Assembly (NCBI GenBank): GCA_963706685.1
Contig: CAVPMY010000005.1
Coordinates: forward strand, 930,001-994,000
Direction: 5' to 3'
Length of the DNA: 64,000 nucleotides
Source: CADEEN01 sp963706685
Lineage (GTDB): Bacteria > Pseudomonadota > Gammaproteobacteria > Burkholderiales > Burkholderiaceae_C
The translations under genes and the position numbers were made by a program. The notes beneath the pieces were generated by a model. The model saw nothing but the letters and a program-made list of their open reading frames with translations, made no database searches and was not told where the DNA came from. Below, piece by piece: positions 54,381 to 61,882 of the stretch; within the stretch, counting starts at the first letter, position 1; every line of letters starts with the position of its first letter.

Positions 54381-55209
54381 ACAAGCCGTCGCGGCTGATC
54401 TACAACGACCCCGGCTGGATCGACACGCTGGCCGCCTGGGCGCTGGCGCTGCTGTGGATCCTGCCGCTGGCCTACGCGGTCTGGACGGCCTTCCACCCGG
54501 CGCGCCTATGCAACGCGCTTCGAACTGCTGGCACCGCTGACGCTGGACAACTTCGCGCGGGCCTGGACCGCGGCGCCGTTTGCGCGCTACTTCGTCAACA
54601 CCATCATGCTGGTGGCGATGATCCTGGCCTGCCAGCTGGTGCTGAGCACGCTGGCCGCCTATCGCCTTCGCGCGCTACACGTTCTTCGGCAAGAACATCC
54701 TGTTCGCGCTGGTGCTGGTGCAGTTGATGGTCATGCCCGACATCCTGCTGGTCGAGAACTACAAGACCATGGCCCGCCTCGGCCTGGTCGACACGCTGTT
54801 GGCCATCGGCCTGCCGTATTTCGCCTCGGCGTTCGCCATCTTCCTGCTGCGCCAGACCTTCATGGGCATTCCCAAGGAGCTCGACGAAGCGGCGCGCATC
54901 GAGGGCGCCAGCGCGCTGCAGATCCTGTGGCGCGTCTACGTGCCGCTGGCGCGGCCGGTCTACACCGCCTTCGCGCTGGTCTCGGTGAGCTTTCACTGGA
55001 ACAACTTCCTCTGGCCGCTGATCATCACCAACAGCGTCAGCGCGCGCCCGCTCACCGTCGGCCTGCAGGTCTTCTCGTCGACCGACCAGGGCATCGACTG
55101 GTCGATCATCACCGCGGCCACGCTGATGAGCTCGGCCCCGCTGCTGATCGCCTTCCTGCTCTTCCAGCGCCAGTTCGTGCAGAGCTTCATGCGCGCGGGC
55201 ATCAAGTAG
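54377..55209 (+). CDS. ugpE: ABC transporter permease, UgpE-like, interrupted by two frameshifts
   Basis: Starts GTG 54377 (NKPSRLIYNDPGWIDTLAAW). One extra base near 54,500-54,506 (CCGGCGCGCC) and one near 54,663-54,666 (ATCGCCTTCG) must be removed to give FELLAPLTLDNFARAW, FVNTIMLVAMILACQLVLST, then AYRFARYTFFGKNILFALVL and an intact C-terminal half with the EAA loop LDEAARIEGASALQILWRV. Corrected length is about 277 aa, normal for UgpE. Confidence 0.82.
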
Positions 55210-55270
55210 ACGCGGCGAACGCTTCGACGCCGCCGCAACAGCGGCGGCTTGCGTGTTGGCCAGTGGAAAG

Positions 55271-56902
55271 TCAGAGCGGCGAGGTCATCGCCGCCAGCCG
55301 TTCGGTCAGCAACATGTTCTCCCGGTAGTCGACCGGACAGTCGATCAGCACCACGGTGTCCATCGCCAACGCGCGTTTGAGCGTCGGCAAGAGATCCTCG
55401 GTGCGCTCGACGCGCAGGCCCTGGGCGCCGAAGCTCTCGGCGTACTTGACGAAGTCCGGATTCTTGAACTCGATGTGGCTCACGCGGCCGAAGTGGCGCT
55501 TCTGGTGCCAGGCGATCAGGCCGTACTCGGCGTCGTTCCAGATCAGCACGACGAACGGCGCCTTCATGCGCAGCGCCGTTTCGATCTCCTGCGAGTTCAT
55601 CATGAAGCCGGCGTCGCCGGTGACAGCCACCACCTTGCGCTGCGGGTAGGCCAGCTTGGCCGCCAAGGCGCCGGGCACGGCGATGCCCATCGCCGCGAAG
55701 CCGTTCGAGATGATGCAGGTGTTGGGCTGTTCGGCGCGGTAGTTGCGCGACATCCACATCTTGTGCGCGCCGACGTCGCAGATCACGATGTCCTCGGGCG
55801 CCAGCGCCTCGCGCAGGTCCCAGACGATGCGCTGCGGCTTGACCGGAAAGCCCTGGTCGTTGGCGTGAGCAGCGCGGTCGGCCTCGATGGCTCGTCGCAC
55901 GGCGGCGAACGGCGCTTCGGCCTGCGGCTTGGCGGCCTTCGCGATGGCGTCCAGCGAGCTGGCGATGTCGCCCGGCACGCCGGTGTCGACGCCGTAATGC
56001 GCATCGACCTCGGCCGGCAGCGCGCTGACGTGGATCAGGTGCTTGTCGGCGCCGGGGTTCCAGCGCTCCGGCGGATACTCGACCATGTCGTAGCCGACAC
56101 AGATGATCAGGTCGGCGGCCTCGAAGGCGAACCAGGGCAGGTCGCGCGCACTCAGGCCGATCGTCGCCAGCGACAGCGGATGGCTGAACGGCAGCACGCC
56201 CTTGGCCATGAAGGTGTTGGCCACCGGGATCTTCAGCGTCTCGGCGAAGCGCACCAGGGCCGGCGAGGCATCGAAGCGGATGACGCCGTTGCCGGCCAGG
56301 ATGACCGGCCGCTTGGCTTGCGAGATGGCCGCCGCGGCCTGCTCGATCTTGTGCGCCGGCGCCACCGGCGAGGCCGGCGTCTGCACCTTGATCGGCAGTG
56401 CATCGGTGTCCATCGCCGCGATGTTCTCGGGAAAGTCGATGAAGGCGCCGCCGGGCTTGTCGGTCTGCGCCACCTTGAAAGCCTTGCGCACGATCTCCGG
56501 CACGATCTCGGGCTCGAGGATCTGCGCCGCGTACTTGGTGATCGGCTGGAACAGGTTGACCAGATCGAGGATCTGGTGGCTCTCCTTGTGCAGCCGCGTC
56601 GTCGCGCCCTGGCCGGCGATGGCGACGATCGGTGCGCGGTCCATGTTGGCGTCGGCGACGCCGGTGATGAGGTTGGTCGCACCCGGCCCCAGCGTGGCCA
56701 GGCAGACGCCGGCGCGGCCGGTCAGCCTTCCGTAGACATCGGCCATGAAGGCCGCGCCCTGCTCGTGGTGGGTGGTGACGAAGGTGATCGGGCTGCCCAG
56801 CAGCGCGTCCATCAGATCGATGTTCTCTTCGCCGGGGATGCCGAAGATGTACTCGACGCCCTCGTTTTCGAGGCACTTCACGAACAGTTCGGCGGACTTC
56901 AT
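55271..56902 (-). CDS. alsS: Acetolactate synthase large subunit-like, AlsS type
   Basis: 543 aa thiamine-diphosphate enzyme. FGIPGEENIDLMDAL, THHEQGAAFMADVYGRLTG (catalytic Glu47), ATLGPGATNLITGVADAN and the TPP motif VTGDAGFMMNSQEIETA (GDA for GDG). No regulatory small subunit or acetolactate decarboxylase is next to it. It should condense two pyruvates to acetolactate; catabolic and anabolic roles cannot be separated by sequence alone. SD CAGGAGCC precedes ATG 56902. Confidence 0.85.
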   Translation of the reverse strand: MKSAELFVKCLENEGVEYIFGIPGEENIDLMDALLGSPITFVTTHHEQGAAFMADVYGRLTGRAGVCLATLGPGATNLITGVADANMDRAPIVAIAGQGATTRLHKESHQILDLVNLFQPITKYAAQILEPEIVPEIVRKAFKVAQTDKPGGAFIDFPENIAAMDTDALPIKVQTPASPVAPAHKIEQAAAAISQAKRPVILAGNGVIRFDASPALVRFAETLKIPVANTFMAKGVLPFSHPLSLATIGLSARDLPWFAFEAADLIICVGYDMVEYPPERWNPGADKHLIHVSALPAEVDAHYGVDTGVPGDIASSLDAIAKAAKPQAEAPFAAVRRAIEADRAAHANDQGFPVKPQRIVWDLREALAPEDIVICDVGAHKMWMSRNYRAEQPNTCIISNGFAAMGIAVPGALAAKLAYPQRKVVAVTGDAGFMMNSQEIETALRMKAPFVVLIWNDAEYGLIAWHQKRHFGRVSHIEFKNPDFVKYAESFGAQGLRVERTEDLLPTLKRALAMDTVVLIDCPVDYRENMLLTERLAAMTSPL

Positions 56903-57022
56903 GCGGGGGCTCCTGGGCTTGTAGGCGCGTCCATCGTAGCCCGCTGCGTGGGCGCCGCGTGGGCCCTGGCGCGCCATGCATCGCCGACTCACAATCGCAG
57001 CCGCACGACGAGGAGAGCCGCC

Positions 57023-58771
57023 ATGGTGACCCGCAAGATCGCTGCCGCGCAGCGCGGCGTGGCCTATGCCGCCTGCGACGCGGCGGCCCACCGTCGCGCA
57101 CCCAAGGCGCGCTGGCGCGCCGGTGGCGGCGCGGCCGACATGCTGCGCGGCCCGTTCCTGGCGCCGGGCACGCTGACCCGCGCCGAGCGGCTGCGCCTGC
57201 TCGACGGCATCGGGCGCGTGCTCGAAGGCGTGTACACGCACCTGCCGCTCAAGCGCGCGCGCTACGGCATCGACCCGCTGCAGCGCCTGCGCATCCTGCG
57301 CGCGCAGGTCGACGCGCTCTCCGACCAAGCCTTTCACCTCGACCTCGCCGACACCATCGCGCGCCTGCGCGACGCCCACACCGCCTACACCGGGCCGCGC
57401 ACGCTCGAAGACACGACCGCGGTGCTGCCGTTGCAGATAGAGATGTACGGCCCGCCCGACGACGCGCGCTACCTCGTCACCAAGGTGGTCCGCAACCAGC
57501 AGCGCCTGGCGGCGAGCTTCAAGTCGGGCGTATCGATCGAGTCATGGAACGGCGTGCCGATCGATCGCGCGGTGCAGCGCTGGAGCGAAACCGCCTGGGG
57601 CGGCCGGCCCGACAGCCAGCGTGTGGCGGCGCTGCAGACGATGACGATGCGACCGCTGCGCTACGGCCCGCCGCCCGACGAGCATTGGGTGATCGTCGGC
57701 TACCGTGCCGTCGATGCGAACGGCCGACCCAAGGGCGCGCTGCTCGAGCAGCGCATGGACTGGCACATCGTGCAGCCGTCGCGCGTGCCCGGCGCCCGAT
57801 CCAGCGGCGGCGCGGCACGTCGTCGCGCGGCGCGTGCCCGTGCACCGGCGCTGCGGCGCGCGGTCAACCCGGCGGCCGAGGCCACGCGGCGCGCCCGCAT
57901 GCTGATGTTCGCGCCGCAGGCGCTGATGCGGCGCACGGCATCGCGCGCCCGCAATGCGCGGGTCTCGCAGTTGCCGGACTTCTTCAAGGTCGAGTCGGTG
58001 CCCACAGCGCACGGTGCGGTGCCGCTGCTGCGCCTCTACAGCTTCGACATCGACGACGACGAGGCCTTCATCGCCGAGCTGTTGCGCCTGCTGCCGCTGC
58101 TGTCGCCCGACGGCCTGGTCATCGATATCCGCGACAACCCGGGCGGCAACATCTGGGCCGCCGAGCGCGCGCTGCAACTCTTCAGCAGCCGGCCGATCAC
58201 GACCACCCGCTTTTCAGTGCTGGCCACGCCGTTCACGCGCCTGGCCGCGGCCACCGCCGGCCTGGGCCGCGACGAGCTGGCGCCGTGGCGGCCATCGCTC
58301 GAAGCCGCGGTGCGCAACGGCGAGCTGTACTCGCGCGCGCTGCCGATCACACCGCCCGAGGTGGCCAACGCCATCGGCCGCGTCTACCCCGGCCCGGTGC
58401 TGCTGGTGGTCAATGCCAACACCTATTCGTCGGGCGACCTGTTCACCGCCGGCTTCATCGACAACGCCATCGGGCCGGTGATCTGCGTCGGCCTGGCCAG
58501 CGCCGGCGGCGGCGCCAACGTGCTCGACTACGACGACATCGTGGCCGCATTGGCGGACACGCCGCAGGCCTTGCCCAAGCTGCCCGACGGCATCGGCCTG
58601 TCGCTGGCCTTCCGCCGCGCCACGCGCAGCGGCCCGAGCGAAGGCCTGCCGATCGAGGACGTCGGCGTCGAGGGCGACGAGCAGTACGCGATGACGCGCG
58701 ACGACGTGCTGTTCGGCAACCGCGACCTGTACGCGCGCTGCGCGGCGACGCTGGCGAAATTGCGCGGTTGA
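57023..58771 (+). CDS. S41-family-like peptidase / tail-specific protease homologue
   Basis: 582 aa. The C-terminal half has LLSPDGLVIDIRDNPGGNIW and LLVVNANTYSSGDLFTAGF, matching the S41 core around the catalytic serine. The N-terminal half (~40-250) includes DLADTIARLRDAHTAYTGP and a PDZ-like segment (SFKSGVSIESWNGVPI). An Arg/Ala-rich insert (~265-310) is unusual, and no signal peptide is visible. Protease activity is inferred from family. SD GAGGAGAGCC. Confidence 0.72.
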   Translation: MVTRKIAAAQRGVAYAACDAAAHRRAPKARWRAGGGAADMLRGPFLAPGTLTRAERLRLLDGIGRVLEGVYTHLPLKRARYGIDPLQRLRILRAQVDALSDQAFHLDLADTIARLRDAHTAYTGPRTLEDTTAVLPLQIEMYGPPDDARYLVTKVVRNQQRLAASFKSGVSIESWNGVPIDRAVQRWSETAWGGRPDSQRVAALQTMTMRPLRYGPPPDEHWVIVGYRAVDANGRPKGALLEQRMDWHIVQPSRVPGARSSGGAARRRAARARAPALRRAVNPAAEATRRARMLMFAPQALMRRTASRARNARVSQLPDFFKVESVPTAHGAVPLLRLYSFDIDDDEAFIAELLRLLPLLSPDGLVIDIRDNPGGNIWAAERALQLFSSRPITTTRFSVLATPFTRLAAATAGLGRDELAPWRPSLEAAVRNGELYSRALPITPPEVANAIGRVYPGPVLLVVNANTYSSGDLFTAGFIDNAIGPVICVGLASAGGGANVLDYDDIVAALADTPQALPKLPDGIGLSLAFRRATRSGPSEGLPIEDVGVEGDEQYAMTRDDVLFGNRDLYARCAATLAKLRG

Positions 58772-58803
58772 CGCCACTGTCACAAGCACCCAGGAAGGAG
58801 AGC

Positions 58804-58884
58804 ATGCAACCCGAAGAGCACAAGGCTGCGGACCGCATGCACGAACAGATTCTCCGTGCACTCGACGAGCCGGACAACAAATGA
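58804..58884 (+). CDS. Very short ORF, 26 aa, unknown
   Basis: MQPEEHKAADRMHEQILRAL then DEPDNK. It has one of the best Shine-Dalgarno sequences in the window (AGGAAGGAGAGC before ATG) and lies 32 bp past the S41-like gene. Predicted helical, charged and soluble. No family recognised; translation rests on the ribosome site alone. Confidence 0.45.
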   Translation: MQPEEHKAADRMHEQILRALDEPDNK

Positions 58885-58935
58885 ACTGGCGGCACACCCA
58901 AGCGCGTGACTCCGCCGCCCACGCGTTGAGCGCCC

Positions 58936-59754
58936 TCACACCAGCGCGCGCAGTGCCGCCTGCGTTGCCGCATCGGCCGGGTAGAACAGCTCCACCGTCA
59001 GCTCGGCCAGCGTGACATCGCGCGGCGAGCCGAAGGTCGCCAGCGTGGTAAACAGCGACAGGCGGTGGCCGAAGAGGTCGAGCACGCACGGCACCAGCAG
59101 CGCCTGGTGCGACGCGGATGGCGGCGCCGGGCGTGCCAGCAGCGCCTGCACGTTGGGATAGGCGCTCACCTCCTCGAGCAGCGCCGAGGCCTGGGCGTCT
59201 AGCGTGGCGTCGGCCAGGCGCTGCAGCTCGCGCAGCATGTGGCGGCCCCAGTCGTCGAAGTTGGCGGTGACCGCGGCAATGCCGCGCGGGTGCAGGCCGA
59301 GGCGGAAGATGTTGTGCGGCAACGTGAGCAATTCCGGCGGCACGATCGACACCAGGCGATTGGCCGTAGCGTTGGCGACGACGATGTTCCAGTGGCGATC
59401 GAGCGCGACGCCGGGGTACGGGTCGTGCGCGTCGAGCACGCGCGTGATGGCCTGCTGCATCGCCGCCATCGCTGGCGCGTCCAGGCTGGTCTGCGGATAG
59501 CGCGGCGCGAAACCGGCCGCAAGCAGCAGCTGGTTGCGCTCGCGCAGCGGCATGTCGAGCACTTCGGCCAGCGCCACCAGCATCTCGGCGCTGGCGCGGG
59601 CGCGCCCGGTCTCGATGAAGCTGAGGTGGCGCGACGACACGCCGGCGCGCAGGCCGACCTCGAGCTGCGACAGCCGGCGCTTGGCGCGCCAGGCGCGCAG
59701 CAGTTCGCCGACGGAGATGGCCGCTTCGCTCGCCGCGTGCTCGATGGCTTGCAT
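58936..59754 (-). CDS. XRE-family regulator with MmyB-like ligand-binding domain
   Basis: 272 aa. Helix-turn-helix at ~25-60 (RRLSQLEVGLRAGVSSRHLS, FIETGRARAS), then the MmyB-type sensor domain (DPYPGVALDRHWNIVVANAT, LGLHPRGIAAVTANFDDWG, ATFGSPRDVTLAELTVELFY). Such regulators often control a neighbouring reductase or stress gene by binding a lipid-like ligand. The nearest partner here is unclear. ATG at 59754. Confidence 0.88.
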   Translation of the reverse strand: MQAIEHAASEAAISVGELLRAWRAKRRLSQLEVGLRAGVSSRHLSFIETGRARASAEMLVALAEVLDMPLRERNQLLLAAGFAPRYPQTSLDAPAMAAMQQAITRVLDAHDPYPGVALDRHWNIVVANATANRLVSIVPPELLTLPHNIFRLGLHPRGIAAVTANFDDWGRHMLRELQRLADATLDAQASALLEEVSAYPNVQALLARPAPPSASHQALLVPCVLDLFGHRLSLFTTLATFGSPRDVTLAELTVELFYPADAATQAALRALV

Positions 59755-59777
59755 GGCGCCAACTGTATGCCGCGCAA

Positions 59778-60155
59778 TCAGGACGCCGGCCGCCACCGGT
59801 GCACGATGCCGCCGATGACCAGGCCCGCCAGCGCGCCGACATCGACCGCGACCACGCGCACGATCTGCGGGTTGAGCTCGCCTGCGAGCATCGCCAGCAC
59901 GAGAAACGACAACACGCTGATCGACCCTGCCAGCAGCGCGGCGGCATGCCATGCCGGCAGGAATGCCGCACGCAGCATGAAGGCACCCAGCAGCCCGAAC
60001 AGCAGCGCCCGATGCTGCATCAGCAGCGCGAGGGCCGGCTCGTCTGTCGCCACGCCGTACAGCGCGACCAGGCGCTCACCGCCCAGCACGCCGGACAATG
60101 GCAGTAGGTGAATCACGCCCACCAGCGCCAGCACGATCGGAACGACGAAACGCAT
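59778..60155 (-). CDS. Small four-helix membrane protein, unknown function
   Basis: 125 aa with about four hydrophobic segments (FVVPIVLALVGVIHLLPL, HRALLFGLLGAFMLRAAFL, AALLAGSISVLSFLVLAML, VDVGALAGLVIGGIVHRW). No enzyme motif. ATG 60155 has GGGGAGG eight bases upstream; a TTG two codons earlier is less likely. It lies between the XRE regulator and the ATPase c-like gene on the same strand. Confidence 0.7.
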   Translation of the reverse strand: MRFVVPIVLALVGVIHLLPLSGVLGGERLVALYGVATDEPALALLMQHRALLFGLLGAFMLRAAFLPAWHAAALLAGSISVLSFLVLAMLAGELNPQIVRVVAVDVGALAGLVIGGIVHRWRPAS

Positions 60156-60170
60156 GTCCAAGACCTCCCC

Positions 60171-60437
60171 TCACTGAAACGGGTTGGCCGTAGCAAACCA
60201 CAGGCCGATGCCGGTGGCGATGATGAAGGCGCCGTCAGTGACGCCCACGGCCAGGAAGTACTTGATCTGCAGCTCGCTCGCGAGCAAGGGCTGGCGCGCC
60301 ACGCCTTCGAGAAGCTTCATCGACGCCAGGCCGATGCCGATGCACGATCCACACGCGGGGATGCCGATCACGAGCGCGACGGCCAGCGGGAGAATGTCTA
60401 TGTGCGCCATGGGGGTACTGTGACGCGCGCCGTTCAT
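60171..60437 (-). CDS. atpE: ATP synthase F0 subunit c-like proteolipid
   Basis: 79 aa from ATG 60410, or 88 aa from ATG 60437, which has the better SD (GAGGTAA). Two helices flank the polar loop ARQP; the proton-carrying acid is Asp59 (numbered from 60410) in FLAVGVTDGAFIIATGIGL, 20 residues after the loop Arg, as in E. coli. It lacks the Glu-Ser-Thr sodium-binding set. The first helix (GIPACGSCIGIGL) is divergent from the usual betaproteobacterial subunit c. No other atp gene follows; upstream is cut by the contig join at ~60,470. Confidence 0.72.
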   Translation of the reverse strand: MNGARHSTPMAHIDILPLAVALVIGIPACGSCIGIGLASMKLLEGVARQPLLASELQIKYFLAVGVTDGAFIIATGIGLWFATANPFQ

Positions 60438-60464
60438 GCTGTCGATTACCTCGCAGGTAGCGTC

Positions 60465-60475
60465 GGCGTAGGGTA
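60465..60475. other. Abrupt composition change: probable chimeric join
   Basis: Left of this point DNA is GC-rich with betaproteobacterial genes; right of it DNA is AT-richer, with Bacteroidota-type genes and codon use. No mobile-element or tRNA sequence marks the border. A glycosyltransferase reading frame begins abruptly here without its N-terminus. Confidence 0.8.
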
Positions 60476-60810
60476 TTTACTGGCCTTATTTTGACCTTCA
60501 CTTTAAGGAGAGAAAACTATCCGGTTGTAACTGGGGAATTCAAAAAGAAGACCTGTTGAGTGTAAACGGCTTTGATGAAGATTATGTGCGTCCGGGAGTG
60601 GGCGAGGACCACGATATTGAGTGGCGCCTGAAAGCAAAGGGCCTCAAAATGAAATCCATCAAGAACAAAGCCATCGTGTATCATCTCTATCATCCTAAGA
60701 ATTCCACAGGAGACGATGCCCGCTTTAACAATGCATTGATGGAACAAAAAAAGCAGGCCCGGCATACAGCCTGTTTAAACGGACTCAAAAAGCTTATCCC
60801 CCGGCCATAA
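60472..60810 (+). CDS. Family 2 glycosyltransferase, C-terminal fragment (Bacteroidota segment)
   Basis: About 112 residues. Reading from the join gives YFDLHFKERKLSGCNWGIQK, then VNGFDEDYVRPGVGEDHDIE and WRLKAKGLKMKSIKN, the acceptor-side motif (GCNWGI...NGFDE...GEDxD) of GT2/galactosyltransferase-like enzymes. The catalytic N-terminal half is missing at the border. Codon use is AT-rich, unlike everything to the left. Confidence 0.75.
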   Translation, partial: GIYWPYFDLHFKERKLSGCNWGIQKEDLLSVNGFDEDYVRPGVGEDHDIEWRLKAKGLKMKSIKNKAIVYHLYHPKNSTGDDARFNNALMEQKKQARHTACLNGLKKLIPRP

Positions 60811-60912
60811 AAAGATAAGTTAAAAAAGGCCCTTTCTTCCGCCAGTTATCAGAAATGTCTTAACTTTCGTTGAACAGATCCAACGATTGCTGCTAAATTA
60901 ATTCTACGTCTT

Positions 60913-61866
60913 ATGAAAAGGATTCAAACACTTTTATTGTTTGTCGCTGTGCTGAGCATAGTGGCAAGCGCACAGACACAGCTTGAAAACCCGGGTTTTG
61001 AACTCTGGGAAGATATTCTTGCAAGTGGAAGCGACACCATTCGCGAACCCGTGGACTGGAGTTCCCTTAAAACATCTGATGATCCCAATTTAAGCACTTT
61101 ATCACCAGTTGTGTGCAAAAGAAGCAGTGATGCACATAGTGGAGCACACTCAATACAGCTTACCAATGTACAATCGTTTATAGTGGCTAACGGAGTTGCA
61201 ACAAACGGTCGCTTACATCCCAACATCATTACGGCTGATTCCTATATTTACACTGATCCTGAGGACAGCAAGTGGCACACTGCCTTTACCGGAAGGCCGG
61301 ATAGTATTGCCGGGTGGATCAAGTATACACCGCAAGGGGAGGATAACCTGCAGGTCCAGGTCATCCTTCACCAGGGTTTTGGGAAAAGACCCGATCCCGA
61401 TCCCGCAGTGAACTGGATTGCCGAGGCCATGTATGACTCACCTGTTCATACGCAAAATGAATGGGTTCGCTTCAGCACACCCTTCATCTATAACAATGAA
61501 AGCACACCCGAATTTGTAATGGTTGTATTGAATTCTGGCAATGGGTATTCTCCTGTAGCTGGAAGTATATTGCTCGTGGATGACCTGGAGATGATATACA
61601 ATTCACCGCAGTCCACTTTAGAAAGGCTGAAGCAAACCGAGGGGCATATTTATGCTGTCGATAAGGGCAGGCTGGTTCTGAAGGGAATGGATCACACGCT
61701 GTTCCAATCCATCAATATTTTCGATGTTTCCGGAAAACTGCTCTGGTCCGCCGGGCTTTGGTCGGATCAGGTGGATATTGCGCCTGCAAATTTAGGGAAA
61801 GGTCTATTCATTGTCAAGCTGTCGGGCATGCAAACAATTTATACACAGAAGGTTTTGCTGCGCTGA
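60913..61866 (+). CDS. Secreted protein with T9SS C-terminal sorting domain
   Basis: 317 aa. Signal peptide RIQTLLLFVAVLSIVASAQT. The body (LENPGFELWEDI at the start, then a jelly-roll-like region with HSGAHSIQL) resembles PCMD/carbohydrate-binding domains of Bacteroidota. The C-terminal ~75 residues (INIFDVSGKLLWSAGLWSDQ, LGKGLFIVKLSG, TQKVLLR) form a type A T9SS sorting signal, so it should cross the outer membrane by type IX secretion. This frame is intact. Confidence 0.8.
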   Translation: MKRIQTLLLFVAVLSIVASAQTQLENPGFELWEDILASGSDTIREPVDWSSLKTSDDPNLSTLSPVVCKRSSDAHSGAHSIQLTNVQSFIVANGVATNGRLHPNIITADSYIYTDPEDSKWHTAFTGRPDSIAGWIKYTPQGEDNLQVQVILHQGFGKRPDPDPAVNWIAEAMYDSPVHTQNEWVRFSTPFIYNNESTPEFVMVVLNSGNGYSPVAGSILLVDDLEMIYNSPQSTLERLKQTEGHIYAVDKGRLVLKGMDHTLFQSINIFDVSGKLLWSAGLWSDQVDIAPANLGKGLFIVKLSGMQTIYTQKVLLR

Positions 61867-61882
61867 ACCATTCAAACCGGGC

